DNA from: CALOCY01 sp942491975
GTDB taxonomy: Bacteria > Bacteroidota > Bacteroidia > Bacteroidales > Prolixibacteraceae
Assembly: GCA_942491975.1 (NCBI GenBank)
Contig: CALOCY010000004.1
Coordinates: 3,038,001 to 3,102,000 of the forward strand
Length of the DNA: 64,000 bases
Direction of reading: 5' to 3'
Below are positions 35,812 through 44,349 of the stretch, one piece after another. Numbering within the stretch: position 1 is the stretch's first letter; each line of letters begins with the position of its first letter. The translations under genes and the position numbers were made by a program. Below the pieces are notes generated by a model that saw only the letters and a program-made list of their open reading frames with translations, made no database searches and was not told the origin of the DNA.

Positions 35812-36474
35812 CTACTTCGAATCAATCTTTTCCCCGTAAGCCAGGTCACCCGCATCACCCAGGCCGGGCACAATATACGATTTGTCGGTCAGGTGGTTGT
35901 CGATAGCACCCACCCAAAGTGTTATATTTTCAGCCGGGATATGCTTTTTTACGTATTCGATACCTTGTTGGCTGGCGATGATAACGGCTAAATGAACATG
36001 TCGGGGGGTTCCTTTTTCAAGGAGTGCCTTATACCCGATTTCCATAGATGACCCCGTAGCCAGCATAGGATCGGAGAGGATTACGTTTTTATTATCGAGC
36101 GAGGGTGAAGAGATATATTCAAACTCAATGATAAACTCTTCTTTGGAAGTATATTTCCGGTATGCCGATATAAATGCATTCTCACCACGGTCAAAATAGT
36201 TCAAAAATCCTTGATGCAATGGCAGGCCTGCCCTTAATATGGTGGCCAATACCGGTTGGTTTTCCAGTGTGGCAATTTCAGAGGTTCCCAGAGGCGTTTC
36301 AACCTGTTGCGTGGTATATTCCAGATATTTGCTGATTTCGTATGCCATGATCTCACCGGTTCGTTGCAGGTTTCTTCGAAAACGTAACGGGTCTTTCTGA
36401 ATCTCCTTATCCCTGATTTCAGCCATGTATTGATTGAAAAGCGAATTGCCTTCCCCTAAATTGTAAACTTCCAT
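35812..36474 (-). CDS. upp: uracil phosphoribosyltransferase
   Basis: Salvages uracil with PRPP to UMP. 220 residues. Sequence features are the flexible arm with TILRAGLPLHQGFLNYF, the PRPP loop DPMLATGSSMEIGY, and the uracil-binding C-terminus SYIVPGLGDAGDLAYG. It has the length and motifs of the family. A short intergenic region separates it from the GNAT gene upstream. Confidence 0.94.
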   Translation of the reverse strand: MEVYNLGEGNSLFNQYMAEIRDKEIQKDPLRFRRNLQRTGEIMAYEISKYLEYTTQQVETPLGTSEIATLENQPVLATILRAGLPLHQGFLNYFDRGENAFISAYRKYTSKEEFIIEFEYISSPSLDNKNVILSDPMLATGSSMEIGYKALLEKGTPRHVHLAVIIASQQGIEYVKKHIPAENITLWVGAIDNHLTDKSYIVPGLGDAGDLAYGEKIDSK

Positions 36475-36567
36475 AGCCTGGATTTTTTATGTTGAAAGTA
36501 GTAAAAAATATTGGTTTTAAGGATGTCGTCTTTTTTAGAGATAACATCCTTTTCTCTCCTGCAATTC

Positions 36568-37650
36568 TTACGTAAATGTATAATCGCCATCGCCATCGTG
36601 AAAGTAATGGCTTACGGCTTCTTTTGAGTGAAAAGATGAATATATTTTTTGTGTATAGTTTTTACTAAACACAAATGGGTTTCGGGTTTTAAGGATGCAA
36701 TCGGCAAGACGGGCATTCAATATTGTCAGGGTTTTTAACTTCATTTTTACCGAAAATTTTATCAAATATCGGGCAATGTCATTGTGGTGTTTTTCATCAG
36801 TAATGATATATAATGTTTTCAGGGTTCCTTCCCTGACTGAAAAGATAAAGAAGCCTGCCATGTTGTTTTTGTGGTACACTTTTACGGTATAGTATGAAAA
36901 TGAGTGGGCAAATGATGAAAAGGGGTAATTTTTAGCAAACCTATTATCGGTAGTTGAAACCCACGGATAATCAAATATCCATTGAAATTGCTTTTTGTTG
37001 CGTTTAAAAAAACGTCCCTGTCCTATTTCTTCAAGTATTTGGTAGCATTCATTGTCCGGAAAGGTTAACGTTTTAAATTGGTATTGCGAATTTACAGATA
37101 GTTTAAACAAACTTGCCTTTAGTGTAACGAGAAATCGGATTAACAGATCCAACAGGTAGAGCAGTGGTTTAACGGAGTTTGAAAACCTTCTTTTTTTGAA
37201 TAGTTCGCGGGTTTTTGCAAAAAGGTAAAAACGCTTTCCTTTATGACAGTGGATCTCATTGAAGAGATTGCTTTTCTGGTATAGCTGTAATGATTCCGGG
37301 GCATAATTAGTGAACATCAGATGTCCGTCCCAATCCTTGTGGGCTGATTTTAACAATTTCATCGATAAACCTTTTCTACGATGATCAGATGACACCCAGC
37401 TTCCACTACACCAGCCAAACCGTACCTCTCCGGCTTCGGTAGATAAAGTATCCGGTAAGATTGTTCGAAATGCAATTAACTCCTGATCTTCAATGATCAT
37501 GTATAGCACCACATCATCCTTACGGGCATGTGGATTGTGGATGTATGAAATTGCTCTTGCAGGTGATATGGGTTTGGTTGTGAAAGCATTAAACTCTTCA
37601 CTTTTGATATAAGCTGACAGTTCTGCTATGTTGATTTTTTTTATCTCCAT
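36568..37650 (-). CDS. GNAT family N-acetyltransferase of envelope-glycan cluster
   Basis: 360 residues. The N-terminal half is a GNAT domain with the acetyl-CoA motif SSDHRRKGLSMKLLKSAH (about residues 90-107) and FTNYAPESLQLYQKSN. The C-terminal half (about 190-350) looks like a second degenerate GNAT-like domain with no clear cofactor motif. The substrate is unknown. Last gene of a leftward run of two deacetylases and two GNAT-like proteins; 9 bases separate it from the deacetylase upstream. Confidence 0.75.
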   Translation of the reverse strand: MEIKKINIAELSAYIKSEEFNAFTTKPISPARAISYIHNPHARKDDVVLYMIIEDQELIAFRTILPDTLSTEAGEVRFGWCSGSWVSSDHRRKGLSMKLLKSAHKDWDGHLMFTNYAPESLQLYQKSNLFNEIHCHKGKRFYLFAKTRELFKKRRFSNSVKPLLYLLDLLIRFLVTLKASLFKLSVNSQYQFKTLTFPDNECYQILEEIGQGRFFKRNKKQFQWIFDYPWVSTTDNRFAKNYPFSSFAHSFSYYTVKVYHKNNMAGFFIFSVREGTLKTLYIITDEKHHNDIARYLIKFSVKMKLKTLTILNARLADCILKTRNPFVFSKNYTQKIYSSFHSKEAVSHYFHDGDGDYTFT

Positions 37651-37659
37651 TTTTCTGTT

Positions 37660-38709
37660 TTATTGAGCGTTGCGTTTTACAACATGCCTGCCAATAAGTT
37701 TTTTGAAGGCATAGCTTAACTGTTCCGAAGAGATAATTTTTTCTGCATTGTTAAACGATGAATCGTCCATCGCAATGCGTTGAAAATGATTTCTAACCGG
37801 ATCATCTTTTATGCCTGCTGTACCAAACGTTGCACTTATTGGATAACTGAGGTGAAGTTTACGGATAAGCTGATCAGCAATCTTGTCATCGGTAAAAGGG
37901 AATGCAAATGGTGCCTGTTTGACCGATGTATATGCTTTTACAGCTTTAATACTTTGTTTGACCTGATTGCCTATTTCATCCTGTTTTAACAGAAAGAACT
38001 CCGGATGATCCATGCTGTGGGTACCGATGGTAAACCCGCTATTGTGCAGATCAATGACCTGCTGTTTTGACAGGTATGGTTGCTGTTGTTTAAGCCAGGA
38101 ATTAAAATCGAACTCCAGCAATTGGGCAATTTTATCAATAACCGGTTGATGGGTGTAGTTTAACGCCAGTAACCGTTCATCTGTAGGGACTTTAGTTTTA
38201 ATTGGGAGTAGTTGATCGATCTCTCTCAACAATGCCGGGGTTACTTTTTTCGAGGTTATTTGATGGACTAACAGACTGATTTTGCATCGGTGAAAAAGTG
38301 CTTTATTATCAATAAATCCGGGATTGATAAAAAACGTAGCCGGAACACCTTTTTTTAGCAAAATGGGAGCAATTACGTCTATGCACTCTTTGAAACCATC
38401 ATCAAATGACAGGTGAAAGGCAGGTGTTTCTGATGTTTTTTTTGCAATGGCTGTTGCTAAATCAACAGGTGTAAAGTTTTTTAGTAAAAACCCGAGGTCA
38501 TCTTCAAAACGTTTTACGGAAATATGATGATACAAGTATTGCGTGTGCGGGGTGGTTTCATTGCTGATAAGATGGTAAAAAGGGAACAATCGCTTATCGG
38601 TCCTTGCACTTGCCCAAATTTTTGTGGGGAAATGTGATCCGATTTGTATTACCATTTGGAAGAAATTTTTTCGCATAGCCTGACTTTTGAAAGCAGTAAT
38701 TTTTTTCAT
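37660..38709 (-). CDS. polysaccharide deacetylase family protein
   Basis: 349 residues. The NodB-type fold is recognised from FHLSFDDGFKECIDVI (first metal Asp pair) and GVPATFFINPGFI, then GFTIGTHSMDHPEF with the two metal-binding His spaced as in family 4 carbohydrate esterases. The middle insertion (about 140-210) is typical of Bacteroidota members. It may N-deacetylate a surface amino sugar. It is followed after 9 bases by a GNAT gene, so deacetylation and re-acylation of the same glycan is a reasonable idea but unproved. Confidence 0.85.
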   Translation of the reverse strand: MKKITAFKSQAMRKNFFQMVIQIGSHFPTKIWASARTDKRLFPFYHLISNETTPHTQYLYHHISVKRFEDDLGFLLKNFTPVDLATAIAKKTSETPAFHLSFDDGFKECIDVIAPILLKKGVPATFFINPGFIDNKALFHRCKISLLVHQITSKKVTPALLREIDQLLPIKTKVPTDERLLALNYTHQPVIDKIAQLLEFDFNSWLKQQQPYLSKQQVIDLHNSGFTIGTHSMDHPEFFLLKQDEIGNQVKQSIKAVKAYTSVKQAPFAFPFTDDKIADQLIRKLHLSYPISATFGTAGIKDDPVRNHFQRIAMDDSSFNNAEKIISSEQLSYAFKKLIGRHVVKRNAQ

Positions 38710-38853
38710 TGATAGAACTCAAAAACCGGTTCTTATACCGATCATAATTCAAAAAAACTCTTTTGGTTTTCTTCTAACAATATTTCGGTAAAGATTACTA
38801 ACAGCTTGATTTTTATGCAATCATAAAAAAATAAGCTTGTGATATGTTTGGTA

Positions 38854-39765
38854 TTATTTTTTAATCCATTTTATAACCCTGGGGAGATTATTTATTCTAA
38901 TCGAATAATAATTTTGGGTTATTGCCCCGAATCCTCTATTCCGATATGCAACACCGGGAATATTAGATCCTGCAAAATCTAATAATAATTTACTTCCGGC
39001 ATTACGTTGTATATGATCATTAAGTATTTTAAATATTGCGCATGTCTTTTTACCAATGTCATTAGCTCCGGTTTTTAATATAACCCGATCTCCCCATTTT
39101 AGAAAAAATGCTGCTGCACAGATGCTTCCATTGTAGTATGCATAATAGATTTCACCCATTCCATGGTTAAGGGTATATTCCACTATCTCCTCCAAATTGC
39201 GAATTTTCTTTTTTGTGGCTTTAATCTCCTTCTTGTCTTTATATGTCAATTTTATTAAGCTTATTAAGGCTGTGTAGTCATTGGATTTTTCTATTGTCAG
39301 GTTTTTGTTATTTGCTTTACGTATATTTTTTTTATTGCTTTTACTGTAATTCCCTTTTATTAATTCATAATCATTGGATAATGAAAGTACCTGGGTTTGT
39401 TTTAAAGTGCAGTAATCTGCATTAAAATCAGAATTAGATACATTAATATTTAGTTCAATAAATTTATAATATTTAGAAGCTTCATCAATAAACCTTTTTA
39501 CAAGATAAGCACACTTTTCGTCCTTATAAAAAACACCTAAAAATTGACAAAAAAATGGGTTGTATAAATAGTTGATCCCATATTTCTTCTTAAAAGTTAG
39601 TGGCATAACTATATCGTAATCCCCTGCAATTAAAGCTGTCCAATCGGGGCTGACTATATTGAGATACCATGAATTTGCATAAACCAATCCATTGACAGAT
39701 TGATTGATCGCATTATCCCATTTTTCAAGGTCAATGTCTTTATAATTAACAAATTTGATATTCAT
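38854..39765 (-). CDS. FemAB/GNAT-like protein (Acetyltransf_6 type)
   Basis: 303 residues. It lacks the simple GNAT RxxGxG motif but has the FemAB/BioF2-like pattern: SVNGLVYANSWYLNIVSPDW at the N-terminus, a basic central stretch SNKKNIRKANNKNLTI, YYAYYNGSICAAAFFLKWGDRVILKTGAND, and the C-terminal LLDFAGSNIPGVAYRNRGFGA. Such proteins transfer amino acids or acyl groups to cell-wall or exopolysaccharide precursors. The substrate is not known. AT-rich, within the second glycan cluster. Confidence 0.75.
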   Translation of the reverse strand: MNIKFVNYKDIDLEKWDNAINQSVNGLVYANSWYLNIVSPDWTALIAGDYDIVMPLTFKKKYGINYLYNPFFCQFLGVFYKDEKCAYLVKRFIDEASKYYKFIELNINVSNSDFNADYCTLKQTQVLSLSNDYELIKGNYSKSNKKNIRKANNKNLTIEKSNDYTALISLIKLTYKDKKEIKATKKKIRNLEEIVEYTLNHGMGEIYYAYYNGSICAAAFFLKWGDRVILKTGANDIGKKTCAIFKILNDHIQRNAGSKLLLDFAGSNIPGVAYRNRGFGAITQNYYSIRINNLPRVIKWIKK

Positions 39766-39791
39766 CCAAGCTGATTCTCTATAGATACAAT

Positions 39792-41105
39792 TTACTCAGG
39801 TATATTTTGAACCTCCTCCAACATAAATTCAAAAACAGTGCGCCAGTTTTTCCATTTGCGGTATTCGCTGAGGCTTTCATTGTGCCATAAGCTTACAAAC
39901 GTTCCGTTTACGCACTTTATTTCCCCGATAATTTTGCGAATCTCTTGTCTTGCCTGATCAGGGGAAAGACCAAGATAGTTTTTAAGGGTAACATCCATTA
40001 TCGGCAGGGGAAAAATAGTAAGGCCAGTTTTTTTGTTTTGTCCCAGGTCGAAAAATTGAAACGGGGTACAGGTGCCTGCCCTGAACCCGGAGTGCGAACC
40101 ATAGCCCATTGTATAATCTTCCTGAATACCCAATTCAATAAGCAACCGGTACGTTTCAGGAATCGACATGCGCAGGTAATGGTGCCTGCTTTTGGTAATC
40201 TTTTTGCCGGGAATGATGCTGAGGCGTGTAATCTCTTTTTGTAACCCTTCAATGGTGTTTCCCCGTTTGTAGGAGGGGTGAATACCTATATCGCTTATCC
40301 GGGAAAAACCGGAAACCAGCTGATTAAAGGCAGGGTGTTGATGTGATATGTTCCGGTCGTTTGGCGAAGCGTTGTTTGTGGGGAAAAAAACACAGCTTCG
40401 CACCCCGGGGTGCTGAATCTTTGATTTTATGTAATCAAATGTGTCGTAGGGATCGTGCATATTTCCCAGACATACTTTTGCCCTGTCAATGATGGATTTT
40501 AGATCCAATCTGAATACTGCTTTTGTTACTGCCCCTGCGTGTCTGAAAAACGATCGGTTTTTGTAGGCAAAGGCATTGTCAATGTCAAAAGTTTGCAGGT
40601 GGTTAAACTTACGTTGGGGGGACGGAAATTCAGGATAATGCTTTTGGATCTCTTCAACCAAAAGGTATGCCCAGTGATCGATAACGGGTTTCTTCAGGAA
40701 ATGGTATTGATAAGCAAGTGAAGCTTCTGCCAAAAATCTCCCGTGTGCATCTTTTTGCCCGCTATTGTACTCTTCTATCCGTGTAACAAGAAAAAAGGAT
40801 GCACTAAATATATCGTACGGGAAAAAAGAATCACCGGAACTCTTAAAAAAGAATACATTATCCTTCCAATTAGCTACTGATGGTTGAGAAATGTGTATAT
40901 CATTTGTAAAAAGCAGGGGATGGGGAGCCAGAAAAAGCCCGTTGTTAAGGTTTGTTGTTGAATAATTGATTTTAGCATCATTGTAATGGATAAATTCCTG
41001 TTTTTGAGAAGTAAATACCACCTTGAAACCGAGAATGGTTTCAAAAATTAACCGGAATGCATAATCAACACGTGGTGTTATCTCTGTTGTATAAACAAGG
41101 ATCAT
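39792..41105 (-). CDS. DUF7033/polysaccharide deacetylase-like protein
   Basis: 437 residues. The N-terminal 90-100 residues (ILVYTTEITPRVDYAFRLIF...) resemble DUF7033. The rest has a polysaccharide-deacetylase-like barrel with HLQTFDIDNAFAYKNR, DIGIHPSYKRGNT and SRHHYLRMSIPETYRLLIELGIQEDYTMGYGSHSGFRAGTC features. Such two-part proteins are common in Bacteroidota glycan clusters. The expected second metal-binding His pair is unclear, so activity is uncertain. It is first in the leftward cluster 36568-41105. Confidence 0.8.
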   Translation of the reverse strand: MILVYTTEITPRVDYAFRLIFETILGFKVVFTSQKQEFIHYNDAKINYSTTNLNNGLFLAPHPLLFTNDIHISQPSVANWKDNVFFFKSSGDSFFPYDIFSASFFLVTRIEEYNSGQKDAHGRFLAEASLAYQYHFLKKPVIDHWAYLLVEEIQKHYPEFPSPQRKFNHLQTFDIDNAFAYKNRSFFRHAGAVTKAVFRLDLKSIIDRAKVCLGNMHDPYDTFDYIKSKIQHPGVRSCVFFPTNNASPNDRNISHQHPAFNQLVSGFSRISDIGIHPSYKRGNTIEGLQKEITRLSIIPGKKITKSRHHYLRMSIPETYRLLIELGIQEDYTMGYGSHSGFRAGTCTPFQFFDLGQNKKTGLTIFPLPIMDVTLKNYLGLSPDQARQEIRKIIGEIKCVNGTFVSLWHNESLSEYRKWKNWRTVFEFMLEEVQNIPE

Positions 41106-41159
41106 AGATATACCGAATTGAGCCGAAAAACAAATTTAAGGATTTAATCGGTAACTTGA

Positions 41160-41855
41160 CTACAACAGGCCATTGTCGGCAAAACTATAATAGTCGCTGC
41201 TGGAGACAATCAGGTGGTCGAGCACTGAAATATCCATGATTTCTCCGGCTTCTTTAATTTTTCCGGTAATGCTGATATCCCCATCGCTTGGAGTAAGGTT
41301 TCCTGACGGGTGATTATGTGCCAGTATCAATGATGATGCAAGCAGCTCAATGCCTTTTTTCAGGATCAACCGTACATCGATTACTGTTCCGCTGATACCT
41401 CCCTGGCTGATCTGATATTGCATTTTCGACTTGTTGGCCCGGTCGAGGAACATCACCCAAAATTCTTCGTGCTGAAGGTCGCCCAAAAGGGATTGAAAGA
41501 AGAGGGCCGAATCGGCACTGCTTTTTATAACAGGACTTTGGTCGAGGCCTGTCTGTTTTCGCCGCCGGCCAATCTCAAGTGCTGCTATAATATGAATGGC
41601 TTTAGCTTCACCAATACCTTTAAATCGCATAAGATCAGCAACACTCATTCGTGCCAGGTTGTTCAGGTTGTTTTGGTGTGCGTTTAGAATTTTTTTGGAA
41701 AGCTCAACGGCTGTATCCTGAAGATTTCCTATTCTAATGAGGATTGCAATGAGCTCGGCATCGGAGAGGCTGCGGACTCCTTTTCGGAGCATTTTTTCCC
41801 TAGGCCTGTCTTCCAACGCCCACTCTTTAATGCTTAACTTCTTGTCTGTTGTCAT
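41160..41855 (-). CDS. radC: RadC family protein (JAMM domain)
   Basis: 231 residues: an N-terminal UPF0758-type helix-hairpin-helix region (LSIKEWALEDRPREKMLRKG, then FKGIGEAKAIHIIAALEIGRR) and a C-terminal MPN/JAMM domain with EFWVMFLDRANK and AHNHPSGNLTPSDGD (metal-binding His-x-His and Asp). The original link to DNA repair is not well supported; function remains uncertain. The IS element lies 140 bases upstream of its start. Confidence 0.92.
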   Translation of the reverse strand: MTTDKKLSIKEWALEDRPREKMLRKGVRSLSDAELIAILIRIGNLQDTAVELSKKILNAHQNNLNNLARMSVADLMRFKGIGEAKAIHIIAALEIGRRRKQTGLDQSPVIKSSADSALFFQSLLGDLQHEEFWVMFLDRANKSKMQYQISQGGISGTVIDVRLILKKGIELLASSLILAHNHPSGNLTPSDGDISITGKIKEAGEIMDISVLDHLIVSSSDYYSFADNGLL

Positions 41856-41995
41856 GTGGGGGTTGTTTTAACTAAAAACATAAAGTTAAAAAGAAAAACA
41901 ATATATAAAAGATTTAGGCAACAGGATTTTTTTATTACTATCGGTAGCATTCGAAAAAACTTTTCTAAAGTTTCAAACTTTGGAAAAATTATAAA

Positions 41996-42774
41996 GGCTT
42001 AAGACCAGAACAATTAGTTAAATTTGTTCTGTAATGGCTGTAAAATATAGTAAACTGAGTGATTTCAAAATCAAAAAAGTGATACGATGTTTTTGTGCCG
42101 ACATTGATGCAACGAAAACAAGTATTATTTTAGGGTTAAATAGAAAAACGATAAATAGATATTTTCTGCTTTTTAGAGAGTGTATCTATGAATCGCAAAT
42201 TGAAGATTTAGAGAAGTTCTTTGGGATTGTTGAATTGGATGAAGCTTACTTTGGAAGTAAACGTTTACGTGGGGTAAATATGCCGCAAAAAAGAGGAAGG
42301 GGGACATGGAAGCAACCAGTATTTGGCATATTTGAACGGGATGGCCGTGTGTATACTGAAATTGTCCCTAATAGTAAACGAGAAACATTACGCCCACTAA
42401 TATTGGGAAAAGTTTTACCTGAAAGTATCGTTATTACTGATGGTTGGAGGGGGTATAGTGGATTGGTCGATGTAGGTTATGACAAACATATCAGGATCAA
42501 TAAGTCCAAACATTTTTCTGATGGTAAAGGAACACATATTAATGGCATTGAATCATTTTGGAGCTTTACCAAACGACGGTTAAGCAAGTTCAATGGGGTG
42601 AAAAAATACTTTGATTACCATTTGAAAGAGTGTGAGTGGAGATGGAAAAAATCGCAAAGCAGAATGGAAAAAGAACTATGGGAAATGCTATTGAAACGAG
42701 AATAACTTAGAAAAGTTATTGCCCGTTCCAACAGCAAATAATTATAAAAATTCAATTTTTAATGGTCTAGAGCC
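41996..42774 (+). mobile_element. complete IS1595-family insertion sequence
   Basis: About 779 bp. The left end GGCTTAAGACCA (41996-42007) and the right end, read inward as GGCTCTAGACCA (complement of 42763-42774), match at 10 of 12 positions. A direct repeat TTATAAA flanks both ends (41989-41995 and 42775-42781), seven bases visible where the family usually makes eight. It contains one intact transposase gene. It was inserted just beyond the rpsT copy 1 terminator. Confidence 0.8.
42034..42705 (+). CDS. IS1595-family (IS1016-like) transposase
   Basis: 223 residues. The start YSKLSDFKIKKVIRCFCADIDATKTS and the ISXO2-like DDE domain are typical of the IS1016 group. Catalytic candidates are Asp69 (VELDEAYF), Asp136 (VITDGWRGY) and Asn170/Glu173 (HINGIESFWSF). 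There is no frameshift or internal stop, so the element may be active. The large N-terminal zinc ribbon of longer family members is missing, as is normal for this group. Confidence 0.92.
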   Translation: MAVKYSKLSDFKIKKVIRCFCADIDATKTSIILGLNRKTINRYFLLFRECIYESQIEDLEKFFGIVELDEAYFGSKRLRGVNMPQKRGRGTWKQPVFGIFERDGRVYTEIVPNSKRETLRPLILGKVLPESIVITDGWRGYSGLVDVGYDKHIRINKSKHFSDGKGTHINGIESFWSFTKRRLSKFNGVKKYFDYHLKECEWRWKKSQSRMEKELWEMLLKRE

Positions 42775-42782
42775 TTATAAAT

Positions 42783-42810
42783 AAAAAAGCCTTTCCAAAC
42801 TTGGAAAGGC
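42783..42810 (-). terminator. terminator of rpsT copy 1
   Basis: GCCTTTCC (42789-42796) pairs with GGAAAGGC (42803-42810), extendable by AA/TT. The minus-strand exit has a T-run (complement of 42783-42788). The IS lies immediately beyond. Confidence 0.85.
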
Positions 42811-42834
42811 TTTGATATAATTAGCAATAACCTT

Positions 42835-43086
42835 TTACAATTTATTGATGTGCAAAGCAAGTTTTGATTTCAGATTGTTTGCTTTGTTTTTGTGGATCAC
42901 GTTTATTTTTGCCAGCTTATCAATAATAGCTGAGACATTTGGAAGCATAGCAGTAGCTTCTTCCTTATTAGTTGTATCGCGCATTTTTTTTACGGCATTA
43001 CGCACTGTTTTTGCATAATACTTATTGTGCAACCTTCTTTTTTCGCTTTGCCTGATCCTCTTTTTTGCTGACTGATGATTTGCCAT
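42835..43086 (-). CDS. rpsT: 30S ribosomal protein S20, copy 1
   Basis: 83 residues, basic and helical: MANHQSAKKRIRQSEKRR, then HNKYYAKTVRNAVKKM and a C-terminal NKANNLKSKLALHI. S20 is a primary 16S rRNA binding protein of the small subunit. It is preceded by tRNA-Glu 24 bases upstream, so it is probably co-transcribed with it. A second copy, 80 of 83 residues identical, lies 1.09 kb away (43929-44180). The differences are Met35/Leu and two changes in the EEATAM/EEAAVM segment. Confidence 0.97.
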   Translation of the reverse strand: MANHQSAKKRIRQSEKRRLHNKYYAKTVRNAVKKMRDTTNKEEATAMLPNVSAIIDKLAKINVIHKNKANNLKSKLALHINKL

Positions 43087-43110
43087 ATCTTATGTCTCCT
43101 CAATGTTTTG

Positions 43111-43182
43111 TAGCCCGTAGGGGATTCGAACCCCTGCTACCAGGATGAAAACCTGGCGTCCTAACCCCTAGACGAACGGGCC
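43111..43182 (-). tRNA. tRNA-Glu (anticodon TTC), copy 1
   Basis: On the minus strand the acceptor arms are GGCCCGT/ACGGGCT. The anticodon stem CCAGG/CCTGG holds loop TTTTCAT with anticodon TTC. The T-arm is GGGGTTCGAATCCCC. CCA is not encoded. It leads into rpsT copy 1. Confidence 0.95.
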
Positions 43183-43473
43183 AATTTTTATTTTAGCGGT
43201 GCAAAGATATAGACTGTTTTCAAAACGACAATGCTTTTTATTGATTTTTTTAGTCTTTATTGCAATAATTGAATGGCAGCCTATTGTTACAGACTGAAGG
43301 AGTGTAAATATTTTTGACATCCTACTGTATGTATTATAGACAATCAGGAAGAAAAATCGCAATCATTTAATTTTATAAATTCCTGTTTATAAGTGCATTG
43401 TGAGTTTTGGCATCTTATTTGATATTAGGCTGATGATGATGAATAGTATTTGTAAATGTAAAAAATAAAAATC
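43183..43473. other. intergenic, about 290 bp, between the duplicated tRNA-Glu/rpsT units
   Basis: Carries the promoter side of tRNA-Glu copy 1 (leftward) and the upstream region of the 120-residue secreted protein (rightward). I see no conserved gene, no strong palindrome and no copy of the promoter region of unit 2 beyond general AT-richness. Confidence 0.45.
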
Positions 43474-43836
43474 ATGAAAAAAGCATTAATCATACCGTTT
43501 TTTCTTTTGTTGAGCTTTGTTCTTTGGGGACAAATTGATAGTCTCAATAAAACTCAATCTAAAGATTCCGGGTTGTCCCCGTTTACTGAATTGGCTTATA
43601 TCCCTTTCAATGAAAATGAAATTTATTCATTTAAAATAGGCTGTACAACAGCAAAGGCTGTCAATATAGTTGTTGAAAAGTTCTGGGAGAAACACATTGA
43701 GGAAGAATTATCAATTGAAGAGTGGATGTATAGTGATATTTTTTACTCGCCATTTATGGTTGAGAAAGAAGAAGAAAAAGAAATGAAAATTGAGGATTGG
43801 ATGTTTGATAATAGTTACTGGAAAGCAAAAAAGTAA
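43474..43836 (+). CDS. small secreted protein with paired IE(E/D)WM motifs
   Basis: 120 residues, not assigned to a known family. Signal peptide MKKALIIPFFLLLSFVLWGQ (residues 1-20). The C-terminal third is rich in Glu and Trp, with a motif repeated about 30 residues apart: LSIEEWMYSD and MKIEDWMFDN. Similar motifs occur, as far as I recall, in short exported Bacteroidota proteins of unknown role. It lies between the two tRNA-Glu/rpsT units on the opposite strand and is followed by a 10-bp hairpin (43851-43875) with no T-run. Confidence 0.6.
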   Translation: MKKALIIPFFLLLSFVLWGQIDSLNKTQSKDSGLSPFTELAYIPFNENEIYSFKIGCTTAKAVNIVVEKFWEKHIEEELSIEEWMYSDIFYSPFMVEKEEEKEMKIEDWMFDNSYWKAKK

Positions 43837-43874
43837 TGAAGGCTATCCTTTCATTACCCGTAATGCGGGTAATG

Positions 43875-43902
43875 AAAAAAGCCTTCCCAATAACGGAAAG
43901 GC
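43875..43902 (-). terminator. terminator of rpsT copy 2
   Basis: GCCTTCCC (43881-43888) pairs with GGAAAGGC (43895-43902) with one C-A mismatch, where copy 1 is perfect. The T-run on the minus strand comes from the A-run 43875-43880. Immediately left is a separate 10-bp hairpin TCATTACCCG/CGGGTAATGA (43851-43875). Confidence 0.75.
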
Positions 43903-43928
43903 TTCAATATAATCGAAAAATATCCTTT

Positions 43929-44180
43929 TTACAATTTATTGATGTGCAGCGCCAATTTTGATTTCAGGTTGTTTGCTTTGTTTTTGTGGATCACGTTTAT
44001 TTTGGCCAGCTTATCAATAATAGCTGAAACATTTGGAAGCATAACAGCAGCTTCTTCCTTATTGGTTGTATCGCGCAATTTTTTTACGGCATTACGCACT
44101 GTTTTTGCATAATACTTATTGTGCAACCTTCTTTTTTCGCTTTGCCTGATCCTCTTTTTTGCCGACTGATGGTTTGCCAT
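43929..44180 (-). CDS. rpsT: 30S ribosomal protein S20, copy 2
   Basis: 83 residues, differing from copy 1 at three positions (Leu35, and EEAAVM for EEATAM). The whole arrangement is repeated: tRNA-Glu, a 25-base gap, rpsT, terminator. Both copies look functional. Which is the ancestral one cannot be told from this window. Confidence 0.96.
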   Translation of the reverse strand: MANHQSAKKRIRQSEKRRLHNKYYAKTVRNAVKKLRDTTNKEEAAVMLPNVSAIIDKLAKINVIHKNKANNLKSKLALHINKL

Positions 44181-44205
44181 ATCTAGTTTCCTCTCAAAGT
44201 TTGTG

Positions 44206-44277
44206 TAGTCCGTAGGGGATTCGAACCCCTGCTACCAGGATGAAAACCTGGCGTCCTAACCCCTAGACGAACGGACC
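44206..44277 (-). tRNA. tRNA-Glu (anticodon TTC), copy 2
   Basis: Differs from copy 1 only in the third base pair of the acceptor stem (GGTCCGT/ACGGACT instead of GGCCCGT/ACGGGCT), a compensated change. Same anticodon arm (CCAGG, TTTTCAT, CCTGG) and T-arm. CCA not encoded. Confidence 0.95.
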
Positions 44278-44349
44278 TTTTAAAATAGAAATGCAAATTA
44301 AGAAGCTTTTTTTAAGATGACCAAATTTTTTCCTGAAAAAAGCGTGTAA

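Noticed and set aside
43851..43875. Rightward terminator of the 120-residue secreted protein gene
   Set aside because: The 10-bp hairpin is strong but is followed by A residues, not T, on the plus strand, so I do not call it a terminator.
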